From Sphingopyxis sp. PET50 (GTDB lineage Bacteria; Pseudomonadota; Alphaproteobacteria; Sphingomonadales; Sphingomonadaceae): a stretch of DNA of 64,000 nt. The DNA lies in NCBI RefSeq assembly GCF_025244705.1, contig NZ_CP104207.1, positions 310,001-374,000 of the forward strand. Reading direction: 5' to 3'. Below are positions 1 to 11,340 of the stretch, one piece after another (the first letter of the stretch is position 1; each line of letters opens with the position of its first letter). Position numbers and translations under genes: made by a program. The notes under the pieces are model-generated. The model was not told where the DNA came from. It saw only the letters and a list, made by a program, of their open reading frames with translations, and searched no databases.

Positions 1-1227
1 CTGCGCGATTTCGCTGATCTCGATGCGGATACGGTCGACCGCGCCCGCTTCATTCTCGGCGAAAGCCGCCCATTTCTTGTCGAGCTTGCCGACCTCGTCG
101 AGCCAATTCTCTTCGAGCTCGCGGCCGACATAATGGTCGAGGAAGGCCTTACGCGGCACCTTGTGGCGCTCGGCGAGGCGCAGCATCTGGCCGCCCAATG
201 CGGTCAGGCGGCGGTTGTAGCTGTAGAGCTGGTCGACCAGATATTCGATCTTGGTGCCGTGGAACTGCACGCTTTCGACCTGCGCGGTCAGCTCCTCGCG
301 CAGCTTGTGATATTTCTTCTCCGACGCCGACGGGAATTCGTCGCCGCCCGACAGCGAGTCGAGCCGCGCTTCCTGCAGCTTCTGGAACGCCTTGAAGCTC
401 TTGGTGATGTTGGCGAACTTCTCCAGCGCGTCGGGCTTGAGCAATTCCTCCATCGCCGCGAGGCTCAGCGTATTGTCCTCGTCGTCGTCCTCGAAGCTCT
501 CGCGCTTGCCCGACGAGCCTTCGCCGTCCTCGTCGTCGCCGTCGGCGGCGGGTTCTTCCTCGACCTCATCCTCGTCCTTGAACGAGACGCCGGCGTTCTT
601 CTCGCTGATCTCGCCGTCGTCCTCGGCGCCTTCTTCCTCGAGATTTTCGGGCGCCGGGTCCTTCGACAGCATCGCTTCGAGATCGACGATCTCGCGCAGC
701 TGCATGTCGCCGTTGTTGAGCGCGTTCGACCATTCGATGATCGCGTTGAAGGTCAGCGGACTTTCGCAGAGGCCCAGGATCATCGTGTCGCGGCCCGCCT
801 CGATGCGCTTAGCGATCGCGATTTCGCCTTCGCGGCTCAAGAGTTCGACCGCGCCCATTTCGCGCAGATACATGCGAACGGGATCGTCGGTGCGATCGAC
901 CGTTTCCTTCTTCTTCTCGATCGCGGGGTTCGACAGCGATCCGGTGCCGGCGCTGACATCGACCTCGTCGTCGGTTTCCTGCTCGGCCTCTTCCTGGACA
1001 TCCTCGTCGCTCTCGACGATGTTGATGCCCATGTCGGAGATCGCCGACATGATGTCCTCGATCTGCTCGGACGACATTTCGTCCTGCGGCAGCGCCGCAT
1101 TGAGCTCGTCATAGGTCAGGTAGCCGCGCTTCTTGCCGCGCGCGATCAGCTTTTTGACGTCGGCCTCGTTGAGGTCGATCAGCGGGCCGTCGGTGTCGGC
1201 TTCGGTTTCGCTATTCTTGGTGGCCAT
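1..1227 (-). CDS. rpoD: RNA polymerase sigma factor RpoD (N-terminal part, cut by window edge)
   Basis: Primary (housekeeping) sigma factor that directs core RNA polymerase to most promoters. Only the first 409 codons are in the window; they run in frame to base 1. Seen: an N-terminal region 1.1 (about residues 15-70, LIDLNEADVKKLIARGKKRG), region 1.2 at about 111-145 (DPVRMYLREMG, then a run with EGEIAIAKRIEAG), and a long acidic non-conserved region rich in Asp/Glu at about 190-240, as is usual in proteobacterial RpoD. Regions 2-4, which bind core, -10 and -35, lie outside. The ATG at 1227 is 35 bp after the dnaG stop, so the two are probably co-transcribed as in the classical rpsU/yqeY-dnaG-rpoD macromolecular-synthesis operon. 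Confidence 0.97.
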   Translation of the reverse strand, partial: MATKNSETEADTDGPLIDLNEADVKKLIARGKKRGYLTYDELNAALPQDEMSSEQIEDIMSAISDMGINIVESDEDVQEEAEQETDDEVDVSAGTGSLSNPAIEKKKETVDRTDDPVRMYLREMGAVELLSREGEIAIAKRIEAGRDTMILGLCESPLTFNAIIEWSNALNNGDMQLREIVDLEAMLSKDPAPENLEEEGAEDDGEISEKNAGVSFKDEDEVEEEPAADGDDEDGEGSSGKRESFEDDDEDNTLSLAAMEELLKPDALEKFANITKSFKAFQKLQEARLDSLSGGDEFPSASEKKYHKLREELTAQVESVQFHGTKIEYLVDQLYSYNRRLTALGGQMLRLAERHKVPRKAFLDHYVGRELEENWLDEVGKLDKKWAAFAENEAGAVDRIRIEISEIAQ

Positions 1228-1262
1228 CTATTCTTCCTGCCTAATGGGGCATCAACGGGTCG

Positions 1263-3146
1263 TTACTGGCCGCCGCTGTCGGACAACGCGGCCAGGCGGC
1301 GGGTCAAGTCTTCGTCCATCGCGCGCAGCTTCTGCTGCCGCGCATGGCCTTCGTCGTCCATCGTGCGCATATAATCCGCGGTCGCCTCGGCAAGCCGGGC
1401 ACGGATCTCGGGCTGCGTCACGAGCACACCGATATATTCGTCGAGGTCGCGAAGCGCGGTTTCCCGCGCCGCATCGGCCCCATCTTTGCTGTCCAGCCTG
1501 CGATTGAACGAAAAGTGCATTCCATCGGCTCTGAGCAATGTCGTCGCCCTATTATACACTTTCATCGGCTCCAATATGGCAAGCAAGCCCTCAGTATCAA
1601 GCCCTTCTTGGGCATTTGCCGTGTCAAGCATTATACCGAGCAGTTCGGCATCGACCGGATCGGCGACCGGCAGCCGGCACAGCGCCTCTTCATGGCGGCG
1701 CAGCGCGGCGGGGTAGCGCAGCAGCCCGCCGAGCAGCGCGGCGAGCAAGGGGCCGGCGATGCCCGCCTGTCCGATGCTACGCGTCGCATCCCCCGGAGGT
1801 TGCAGGCGCGGGTCGGGGCCGAAGCGGCGCTGGCCGCCGCGCGGGGCCTGCGGTGCCCAGGGGACGCGCGGTCCACGCTCGGGCTGTTTGCGCGTGAAGA
1901 GCGCGTCGAGCCGTTCGCGGAAGGCTTCGCGATAATGGTGGCGGACGTCGGCGTCGTCGATCGCATCGGCGTGGGCGAGCAGGCGGGTCTTGAGCGCCGC
2001 GCGCTCCTCGGGGGTGGCGAGCGGGCCCGCCGCGACCTCGTGCGCCCACAGGCGCTCGACCAAGGGCTGCGCATCCTCAAGGATTTCGCGGAAACCCGCC
2101 GCGCCCCGCGCACGGACGATATCGTCGGGGTCCTGTCCGGCGGGCAGCGTCGCGAAGGCAAGGCTGAAACCGGGGCGGAGCAAGGGCAGGGCGCGCATCG
2201 CGGCGCGCATCGCGGCTTTCTGCCCGGCGGCATCGCCGTCGAAACAGAGGATGGGGACGGGGACCATCCGCCAGATCAGGCCGAGCTGGTTCTCGGTGAG
2301 CGCGGTGCCGAGCGGCGCGACGGCGTCGGCGATGCCCGCCTCGGCGAGCGCGATCACGTCCATATAGCCTTCGACGACGATGATCCGGTTCGTCTGGCGC
2401 GAGGCGGGCGAGGCCTTGTCGAGATTGTAGAGGGTGCGGCCCTTGTCGAAGAGCGGCGTGTCGGGTGAGTTCAGATATTTGGGCTCGCCGTCGCCGAGGA
2501 TGCGTCCGCCGAAGGCGATCACTCGCCCGCGCGCATCGCGGATCGGGATCATCAGCCGGCCGCGGAAGCGGTCGTAAGGCTCCTTGTTGTCGACAGCGAT
2601 CAGCATGCCCGATTCGACGAGCATCGCGGTCGGGAATTTCCTGAGCGCCTCCTTCAGCGCGCTGCGGCTGTCGGGGGCGAGGCCGAAGCCGAAGGCCTTG
2701 CGCGTCGCCTCCGAAATGCCGCGTTTCGTCAGGTAATCGCGCGCGGGGGCGCCGTTGCTGCTGCCGAGTTGCTGGGAGAACCAGTCGGCGGCGGCCTGCG
2801 TCACGTCGCGCAGGCTCGCCTGTTCCTCGGCTTTTTTGGCGGCGCGCGGGTCGGGGGCGGGGACTTCCATGCCCGCTTCGGCGGCGAGTTCCTTGACCGC
2901 GTCCATGAAGGACAGGCCGCGCTGGTCGGTCATCCAGCGGATCGCATCGCCGTGGGCGCTGCAGCCGAAGCAGTGATAGAAGCCCTTTTCGTCGTTGATC
3001 GTGAAGCTGGGGGTCTTTTCGTTGTGGAAGGGGCAGCAGGCTTTGTATTCGCGGCCGGCGCGGGTGATCTTCACCGTGCGGCCGATGAGCGACGACAGGG
3101 TGATGCGCGAGCGCAGTTCGTCAAGCCATTGCGGGGTGAGGGTCAT
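1263..3146 (-). CDS. dnaG: DNA primase DnaG
   Basis: Synthesises the RNA primers for replication, with the DnaB helicase. The frame gives 627 aa, within the usual size range. Seen: a CHC2 zinc finger near residues 38-63 (CCPFHNEKTPSF, then FYHCFGC), the catalytic TOPRIM domain with the acidic motifs VVEGYMDVIALAEAG and CFDGDAAGQKAA, and a C-terminal helicase-interacting region. An ATG at 3146 is preferred over the in-frame TTG one codon earlier. The start overlaps the stop of the DUF559 reading frame by one base (TGATG). The gene sits between yqeY and rpoD in the same direction. Expression is probably from an operon promoter upstream of yqeY, with the DUF559 insertion in between. Confidence 0.97.
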   Translation of the reverse strand: MTLTPQWLDELRSRITLSSLIGRTVKITRAGREYKACCPFHNEKTPSFTINDEKGFYHCFGCSAHGDAIRWMTDQRGLSFMDAVKELAAEAGMEVPAPDPRAAKKAEEQASLRDVTQAAADWFSQQLGSSNGAPARDYLTKRGISEATRKAFGFGLAPDSRSALKEALRKFPTAMLVESGMLIAVDNKEPYDRFRGRLMIPIRDARGRVIAFGGRILGDGEPKYLNSPDTPLFDKGRTLYNLDKASPASRQTNRIIVVEGYMDVIALAEAGIADAVAPLGTALTENQLGLIWRMVPVPILCFDGDAAGQKAAMRAAMRALPLLRPGFSLAFATLPAGQDPDDIVRARGAAGFREILEDAQPLVERLWAHEVAAGPLATPEERAALKTRLLAHADAIDDADVRHHYREAFRERLDALFTRKQPERGPRVPWAPQAPRGGQRRFGPDPRLQPPGDATRSIGQAGIAGPLLAALLGGLLRYPAALRRHEEALCRLPVADPVDAELLGIMLDTANAQEGLDTEGLLAILEPMKVYNRATTLLRADGMHFSFNRRLDSKDGADAARETALRDLDEYIGVLVTQPEIRARLAEATADYMRTMDDEGHARQQKLRAMDEDLTRRLAALSDSGGQ

Positions 3147-3560
3147 CAACTCCCCTCCCGCTTGCGGGAGGGGGCGGGGGAGGGCCTGTTTGAAAGCACT
3201 CGCTCGATCTCGGCCACGACGCCCTCGATCCGTTCCAACACATCATTGTTCCAGAAACGGATCACCCGATATCCCTGAACTTGCAAATAGGCCGTGCGCG
3301 CTTCGTCTTTCGCTACATCAACCGCGTGCTGCCCGCCATCGACTTCAATGACGAGCTTCTCGGTCCGAGACACGAAATCGCAGATGCAGGGGCCGATGGG
3401 AAACTGCCGATTGAAGCGCACGCTCAGCAAGTTTCCGGGCGCTAATATAAGTCCAAAGCTTGCGCTCTGCTTCGGTGGCGTTGTTGCGGAGTTCGCGGGA
3501 GCGCTTTGTGGGTCGTTTGTAGCCCTTATCCAACAGGCCCTCCCCCGACCCCTCCCGCAA
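3146..3560 (-). pseudogene. DUF559 endonuclease-like protein, frameshifted
   Basis: A DUF559 domain (PD-(D/E)XK / Vsr-like nuclease fold by family knowledge; function unproven). The N-terminal part (RELRNNATEAERKLW) reads in one frame from about 3560. The core ([37 protein letters not shown]) reads in another frame from about 3430. One extra base near 3430 explains the break, because the second DUF559 copy in this window (6277-6624) aligns straight through the junction. It could be a real pseudogene or a sequence error. It lies between yqeY and dnaG, with palindromic repeats on both sides. Its last residues (RPSPAPSRKREGS) are encoded by the repeat itself. The start is uncertain, because the first residues are also repeat-derived. 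Confidence 0.75.
3151..3185. repeat. GC-rich palindromic repeat (REP-like), dnaG side
   Basis: Hairpin element with arms CCCCTCCCGC and GCGGGAGGGG followed by a G-rich tail. It encodes the C-terminus of the DUF559 frame and ends 4 bases before the dnaG start region. Related copies occur at 3537-3630, 6165-6276, 6628-6780, 52612-52800 and 55117-55376. Confidence 0.8.
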
Positions 3561-3630
3561 GCGGGAGGGGAGAATATGCGCTTGCGGCCCGACCAGTTCC
3601 CCTCCCGCTTGCGGGAGGGGTTAGGGGAGG
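3537..3630. repeat. Two GC-rich palindromic repeats between yqeY and DUF559
   Basis: Two copies of the hairpin built on CCCCTCCCGC / GCGGGAGGGG, at about 3537-3570 and 3598-3630. They flank the upstream side of the DUF559 gene, so that gene is bracketed by the same repeat family. Confidence 0.8.
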
Positions 3631-3640
3631 ACCCGCCGCT

Positions 3641-4096
3641 TCACCCCGCCAAAGCCGCCTTCACCCACCCGCTCGCCTTGCTCATGTCGAGCTGCGCGCC
3701 CAGCCGCTCCTTCACCGCGGCCATCACGCGGCCCATGTCCTTCAGGCTGGCCGCGCCCAGTTCCGCGACGATCGCCTTGATCGCCGCCGTCGCCTCGTCG
3801 TCGGACAATTGCGCGGGCAGGAAATCCTCGATCACCGCGACCTCGGCGGCTTCGATGTCGGCGAGTTCCTGGCGGCCGCCCTGTTCGTACATGGCGATCG
3901 ACTCGCGGCGCTGCTTGACCATTTTCTGCAGCACGTCGGTGACCAGCACATCGTCGTCGGCCGGCGGCGTGCCGGTGCGCAGTTCGATGTCCCTGTCCTT
4001 GATCTTGGCCAGCATCAGCCGGATGGTGCCGAGCCGCGCCTTGTCGCCGGCCTTCATCGCGGCGACCTGCGCAGCCTTGATGTCGTCACGAATCAT
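3641..4096 (-). CDS. yqeY: GatB/YqeY domain-containing protein
   Basis: Small helical protein (151 aa from the chosen start) of the GatB/YqeY family. It resembles the tRNA-binding tail of the amidotransferase GatB and may act on charged tRNA, but its role is not proven. Seen: MIRDDIKAAQVAAMKAGDKA at the N-terminus and conserved motifs such as RRESIAMYEQGGRQELA, IEDFLPAQLS and DMGRVMAAVKERL. The ATG at 4096 is preferred over an in-frame start 7 codons earlier. It has a GGGGA Shine-Dalgarno sequence 5-6 bases upstream and gives the family's usual length. It is the first gene of the yqeY-dnaG-rpoD group, a conserved order in alphaproteobacteria, here split by a DUF559 insertion. Confidence 0.93.
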   Translation of the reverse strand: MIRDDIKAAQVAAMKAGDKARLGTIRLMLAKIKDRDIELRTGTPPADDDVLVTDVLQKMVKQRRESIAMYEQGGRQELADIEAAEVAVIEDFLPAQLSDDEATAAIKAIVAELGAASLKDMGRVMAAVKERLGAQLDMSKASGWVKAALAG

Positions 4097-4227
4097 GCGT
4101 GTCCCCATGCGCTGCAAATTTCGGAAAGGCCCTCTCTAGCGCCAAGTTTCCGAAACCGATAGCTTGTGAATCACTTTTTTGCCGCCTAGTTGGTCGGCCG
4201 TTTAGCCTTCTGTCCGGAGCATGTTGA

Positions 4228-5496
4228 ATGGCACCAGCCAACCCCACAGCCGCGCCCAAAAGCCAGCCCGCCGGCGCCACCGGCGTCCTCGTCCTCGCCG
4301 ACGGGACGATCCTGTGGGGGCTGGGCTATGGCGCTGCCGGGGCCGGTGTGGGCGAGATTTGTTTCAACACCGCGATGACCGGCTATCAGGAAATCCTGAC
4401 CGACCCGAGCTATGCCGGGCAGATCATCACCTTCACCTTTCCGCACATCGGCAATGTCGGCGCCAACCCCGAGGATATGGAGCGCGACAAGCGCGCCGCG
4501 ATCGGCTGCATCACGCGCGAACTGCCGACGGCGCCCAGCAATTTCCGCAGCGTCCAGCCGCTGCCCGACTGGATGAAGGCGCAGGGGCTGATCGGCCTTG
4601 CCGGTATCGACACGCGCGCGCTGACGCGCCGCATCCGCGACGCCGGCGCGCCGACCGGCGTCGTCGCGCACAGCCCCGACGGCCAGTTCGACCTCGATCG
4701 GCTGCTGATGCTCGCGCAGGGCTGGCCGGGGCTGGAGGGGATGGACCTCGCCAAGACGGTGACGCGCGAGCGGCAGGGGGCGTGGGATGCGGGGGTATGG
4801 CATCTGGGGTCGGGTTATGAAAAACCGTTCGCATCGAGCGAAGTCGAGATGCCCATCGGCAGTGAACCAACGCGGGGTGTCTCGACTTCGCTCGACACGA
4901 ACGGAAATCAAGGGACAGCGCAGAAACCCCATGTCGTCGCCGTCGATTATGGCGCGAAGGACAATATCTTCCGCAATCTGGTGAAGGCCGGGGCGCGGGT
5001 GACGGTGGTGCCCGCGAAGACGAGCCTCGACGAGATCATCGCGCTGCGCCCCGCCGGCGTGTTCCTGTCGAACGGCCCGGGCGACCCCGCGGCGACGGGC
5101 GAATATGCCGTGCCCGTGATCAAGGGGCTGCTCGAGCGCAACGTACCGATCTTCGGCATCTGCCTCGGCCATCAGCTCCTCGCCATCGCGGCGGGGGCGA
5201 AGACGGTGAAGATGCACCAGGGCCATCGCGGCGCGAACCACCCGGTGCAGCGCGTCGGCGGCGACGAGGGCGACGGCGTGGTCGAGATCACCAGCATGAA
5301 CCACGGCTTCGCCGTCGATACCGCGACGCTGCCCAAGGGCGTGGTCGAGACGCACAAGAGTCTGTTCGACGGATCGAACTGCGGCATCGCGGTGACGGGG
5401 AAGCAGGCGTTCAGCGTGCAATATCATCCCGAGGCGAGTCCGGGGCCGCAGGACAGCTTCTATCTGTTCGAGAAGTTCGTGGGCGGGTTGAAATGA
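4228..5496 (+). CDS. carA: Carbamoyl-phosphate synthase small subunit, with an in-frame palindromic repeat
   Basis: Glutaminase subunit of carbamoyl-phosphate synthase. It releases ammonia from glutamine for CarB, feeding pyrimidine and arginine synthesis. 422 aa, longer than the typical 370-395. Seen: CPSase small-chain N-terminal domain (about 18-150, with FNTAMTGYQEILTDPSY) and a class I glutamine amidotransferase domain (about 235-420). Catalytic Cys312 lies in GICLGHQ, and His400 and Glu402 lie in QYHPEASPGPQD. Odd: residues about 200-226, in the linker between the domains, are encoded by an 80-bp palindromic repeat (4825-4904). An almost identical element lies in non-coding DNA at 11341-11420. 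The active-site residues are intact, so the enzyme is probably functional. The stop overlaps the next small ORF by 4 bases. Confidence 0.97.
   Translation: MAPANPTAAPKSQPAGATGVLVLADGTILWGLGYGAAGAGVGEICFNTAMTGYQEILTDPSYAGQIITFTFPHIGNVGANPEDMERDKRAAIGCITRELPTAPSNFRSVQPLPDWMKAQGLIGLAGIDTRALTRRIRDAGAPTGVVAHSPDGQFDLDRLLMLAQGWPGLEGMDLAKTVTRERQGAWDAGVWHLGSGYEKPFASSEVEMPIGSEPTRGVSTSLDTNGNQGTAQKPHVVAVDYGAKDNIFRNLVKAGARVTVVPAKTSLDEIIALRPAGVFLSNGPGDPAATGEYAVPVIKGLLERNVPIFGICLGHQLLAIAAGAKTVKMHQGHRGANHPVQRVGGDEGDGVVEITSMNHGFAVDTATLPKGVVETHKSLFDGSNCGIAVTGKQAFSVQYHPEASPGPQDSFYLFEKFVGGLK
4825..4904. repeat. 80-bp palindromic element inside carA
   Basis: Imperfect inverted repeat. The left arm begins CCGTTCGCATCGAGCGAAGT and the right arm ends TTCGCTCGACACGAACGG. 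Both the length (80 bp) and the arms match the intergenic copy at 11341-11420; only the loop differs. It is read as the peptide PFASSEVEMP ... GVSTSLDTNG within CarA. The flanks carry A-rich triplets on both sides, which might be a short target duplication, but that cannot be proven from one copy. Confidence 0.92.
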
Positions 5497-5837
5497 TTCA
5501 CATTGTCGCCGAACTTGAAGACGGTCCGGGGTTCGACACCGTTCGAGACATGAACGCGTCGTACAAGCCGATGAGAGCCGAAGACCTATCGGATAAGCCC
5601 GCAGGTTTCACTGCTCGGCAGGCGAGTTTCTATCGCAATCTGATTCGTCTGGCTGAAACAATTCACTCGACGGAGATTCCCGTTGTTTTTGAGCTTGGCG
5701 GGCGAGGTCAGGTGTTCTTGGATCGTGGATGTATCAAGATCGCTGAACATGCAGGCTTTCTGAAGCCAATCCAGAACGGCTCCTCGGGATATATCGAGTC
5801 GGTCGAGTTGAACTTTGGCAAAGTTGGTAGCGCATGA
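5493..5837 (+). CDS. Hypothetical protein
   Basis: 114 aa, no family recognised. No signal peptide, membrane segment or metal-binding motif is evident. The sequence is a mixed globular one (ARQASFYRNLIRLAETIHS, ELGGRGQVFLDRGCIKIAEH). The ATG overlaps the carA stop (ATGA) and the gene ends overlapping the next ORF, so it looks translationally coupled to carA. Its base composition is clearly less GC-rich than its neighbours by eye, with many A/T-ending codons, suggesting acquisition from elsewhere. The start is the first ATG; a later one cannot be excluded. Confidence 0.6.
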   Translation: MIHIVAELEDGPGFDTVRDMNASYKPMRAEDLSDKPAGFTARQASFYRNLIRLAETIHSTEIPVVFELGGRGQVFLDRGCIKIAEHAGFLKPIQNGSSGYIESVELNFGKVGSA

Positions 5838-6142
5838 CGGATTTTGCAGACCAGTTCGATGCGCTCGCCGCTGATGCCGCGGCGCATCCCGAGCGCTGGG
5901 GCGCGGGGGTGCGGCTCAACATCACCTGCGCGCGGCGCCTGCCCTATGAGGCGGTGCAGCTCGCCGAGGCGCGCGGCTTTGCCGAAGCGCGCGGGGTCGG
6001 GCGGCATCATCTGATCTTCGAATATGAGGACGTCGTGCCCGACGCGGCCTGGGTTGCGGCGACGGCGCGGCCGGTGCTCGACTTCATCGCCGAGGTGGGC
6101 GGGACCGATCCGCAGATTGGTGTCGATCGGAATGTGCAGTGA
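5834..6142 (+). CDS. Hypothetical protein
   Basis: 102 aa, no family recognised. Begins MTDFADQFDALAADAAAHPE and contains RRLPYEAVQLAEARGF and HHLIFEYEDVVPDAAW; no membrane segment or signal peptide. Codon use (G/C third positions) matches the chromosome, unlike the ORF just upstream, whose stop it overlaps by 4 bases (ATGA). It is therefore part of the carA transcription unit. The following repeat cluster and an antisense DUF559 gene separate this unit from carB. Confidence 0.65.
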   Translation: MTDFADQFDALAADAAAHPERWGAGVRLNITCARRLPYEAVQLAEARGFAEARGVGRHHLIFEYEDVVPDAAWVAATARPVLDFIAEVGGTDPQIGVDRNVQ

Positions 6143-6164
6143 ACCAGGGTTTCGGCATTGCTAC

Positions 6165-6276
6165 CCCCCTCCCCGTCGGGGAGGGGTTGGGGGTGGGGGA
6201 GCGAGGCCGTCAGGCCGCGCGTCCTCGCTGGCGTGCGTACACCCCCACCCAACCCTCCCCCTCAAGGGGGAGGGCT
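6165..6276. repeat. Paired GC-rich palindromic repeats downstream of DUF559 copy 2
   Basis: Two hairpin units (CCCCTCCCCGTCGGGGAGGGG, tail TTGGGGGTGGGGG; and a mirror unit CCCCCACCCAACCC followed by a hairpin) facing each other around a central stem-loop (AGCGAGG ... CCTCGCT). The second unit abuts the stop of the antisense DUF559 gene. Confidence 0.82.
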
Positions 6277-6624
6277 TTATTGGCCGCGGGCGATGGCGAG
6301 TTGTTCGAGGATCATCGCAACTACGCCGTCGGTGTTGGCGAGCACATCATTATTCCAGAAGCGGATCACGCTGTAGCCATGCGCCTCGATCACGCGCGTG
6401 CGCTCGGCATCATCGACGCTGTCGGCGTGCTGCCCGCCATCGACCTCGACGACGAGTTTCATCGACCGGCAGGCAAAATCGGCCACGAACGGGCCGATCG
6501 GGAACTGCCGGGTGAATTGGACGCTCAGCTGCTTTCCGCGCAGCCGCGACCAAAGCCTCTTCTCCGCCTCGGTGGGTTCGCGTCGCAATCTGCGCGCCAC
6601 CCTTGTCAATCGCTTGTCCGTCAC
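6277..6624 (-). CDS. DUF559 domain-containing protein (endonuclease-like)
   Basis: 115 aa from the GTG at 6624. Full DUF559 domain: [48 protein letters not shown] and [14 protein letters not shown]. Family knowledge: a PD-(D/E)XK-like nuclease fold, sometimes annotated as a very-short-patch-repair-like endonuclease, with unknown biological role. Upstream codons to about 6702 read [12 protein letters not shown], the usual translation of the palindromic repeat, so the longer frame is artefactual. The gene lies antisense between the carA group and carB. Palindromic repeats (6165-6276 and 6628-6780) bracket it, as they do the other DUF559 copy. Confidence 0.88.
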   Translation of the reverse strand: MTDKRLTRVARRLRREPTEAEKRLWSRLRGKQLSVQFTRQFPIGPFVADFACRSMKLVVEVDGGQHADSVDDAERTRVIEAHGYSVIRFWNNDVLANTDGVVAMILEQLAIARGQ

Positions 6625-6627
6625 GAT

Positions 6628-6780
6628 CTTCCCCCTCTCCCCGGTGGGGAGAGGGTTGGGGTGTGGGGGTTCGACGGTCAAGGGCGAACGCCACCGCTCC
6701 ACTCCCTCATCCAGCTTCGCCTAGGCGGCGAAGCCGCCAAGGCTACACATCCTTCCCCCTCTCGGGGGAAGGCCTGGAGT
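6628..6780. repeat. GC-rich palindromic repeats between DUF559 copy 2 and carB
   Basis: A hairpin unit (CCCCTCTCCCCGG / GGGGAGAGGG with tail TTGGGGTGTGGGGG) at about 6628-6668. A second element (TCATCCAGCTTCGCCTAGGC, then GGCGGCGAAGCCGCC) follows at about 6705-6745, and a short hairpin CCTTCCCCCT...GGGGGAAGG at about 6750-6774 lies just before carB. The middle element recurs at 52650-52760. Confidence 0.78.
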
Positions 6781-6785
6781 TTTTA

Positions 6786-10106
<3,321 letters not shown>

Positions 10107-10202
10107 GGGACCGCTTCACCCCCCGACATCGACGGAACCAGCGGCTCTGCCGCCCGGCGCTCTCCCGCCGAGGCGGAATATTTGACGAAGGACAACAGGA
10201 TA

Positions 10203-10679
10203 ATGGCAAGCGTTGAAAAGGTGCCGATGCTGGCGGAAGGCTATGAGAAGCTGAGCGCGCAGCTCAATGCGCTCAAGGCCGAGCGGCCGTTGATCGTGGA
10301 CGCGATCGAGGAAGCGCGCGCGCATGGCGACCTTTCGGAAAATGCCGAATATCACGCCGCCAAGGAACGCCAGGGCCAGGTCGAAGCCTCGATCGGCGAC
10401 CTGGAAGACAAATTGTCGCGCGCCCAGGTGATCGACCCCACGACGCTGTCGGGCGACCGCATCGTGTTCGGCGCGACCGTCACCCTCGCCGACGAGGACG
10501 ACAAGCCGGTCAAGTATCAGATCGTCGGGCAGGCCGAAGCCGACGCCAAGGACGGCAAGATCAGCTATAACTCGCCGCTCGGCCGCGCATTGATCGGCCG
10601 CCGCGTCGATGACGAGATCGAGGTGACGGTGCCCGCGGGCGACAAATATTATCTGGTGACCAAGATCGAATTCGTCTGA
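10203..10679 (+). CDS. greA: Transcription elongation factor GreA
   Basis: Rescues backtracked RNA polymerase by stimulating transcript cleavage. 158 aa, exactly the usual length, from the ATG at 10203 (AGGA just upstream; an in-frame TTG 7 codons earlier is rejected). Seen: N-terminal coiled coil (about 1-75, [17 protein letters not shown]) with the acidic tip motif [20 protein letters not shown], and the C-terminal FKBP-like domain ([39 protein letters not shown]). It follows carB by about 100 bp in the same direction. Confidence 0.97.
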   Translation: MASVEKVPMLAEGYEKLSAQLNALKAERPLIVDAIEEARAHGDLSENAEYHAAKERQGQVEASIGDLEDKLSRAQVIDPTTLSGDRIVFGATVTLADEDDKPVKYQIVGQAEADAKDGKISYNSPLGRALIGRRVDDEIEVTVPAGDKYYLVTKIEFV

Positions 10680-10692
10680 TCGGGCCGCGTCG

Positions 10693-11332
10693 ATGAACGG
10701 CGCCCGGAATACGCCCGTCGTCACCGGCTATGCCGCGGCGTGCGTGGTCGTGTCGATCCTGCTGGCGATCACCGGGTTCGAGCATCAGGCCTTCATCGGC
10801 GCGGGTTTCATCCCGGGGCGTTTCGGCAGCGAGCTGATCGCGCCGCCGGGGACGATGCTGCCCTTTGCGCTCACCCCGCTCAGTTCGGCCTTCCTGCACA
10901 GCGGGATGCTGCATCTCGTCTTCAACATGGTCATATTGATCTTCATCGGACGCCAGCTCGAAGCGCCGCTGGGATCCCTGGCAACGGCCTTGCTGCTCGT
11001 CGCGGGGGCATATGCGGGGGCGCTGGCGCAATGGATCGCCAACCCCGAATCGCTGACCGTCGTGATCGGCGCAAGCGGAGCGATTTCGGCGCTGGTCGCG
11101 GTCTATGCGCTGATCTTCAGCCGCTCGCGTGCGCTCGGCGATCGGGCCGATCCCCGGCCATTGGGTGCGCGCGCTGTGGCTTGCCGCGGCGTGGATCGGG
11201 CTGCAGCTGCTGATTGGCCTCACGGGCGGCGCGGGTTTCGGCAATATCGCGATCTGGGCGCATGTCGGCGGGTTTGTCGCCGGGCTGTTATTGGCGCGAC
11301 CGGTGCTGCGCTGGCGCTTCAAGGGGAAATAA
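10693..11332 (+). CDS. Rhomboid family intramembrane serine protease, frameshifted
   Basis: Membrane protease of the rhomboid family. The first frame (from 10693) gives membrane segments and the catalytic-serine motif IGASGAISAL at about residues 125-135. The rest (GHWVRALWLAAAWIGLQLL, then AHVGGFVAGLLLARPVL with the catalytic His) is in another frame ending at 11332. A one- or two-base slip near 11135-11150 explains it. Both catalytic residues and the expected helices are present, so a sequence error is more likely than decay. It starts 13 bp after the greA stop. An 80-bp palindrome follows 8 bp after the stop. Confidence 0.8.
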
Positions 11333-11340
11333 CTCTTTCT

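Noticed and set aside
133..1374. 413-codon plus-strand open frame across the rpoD region
   Set aside because: Antisense to rpoD, with low-complexity Leu/Val/Arg content typical of shadows.
6625..6702. N-terminal extension of DUF559 copy 2 reading [12 protein letters not shown]
   Set aside because: This is the translation of the palindromic repeat; a GTG at 6624 starts the conserved protein.
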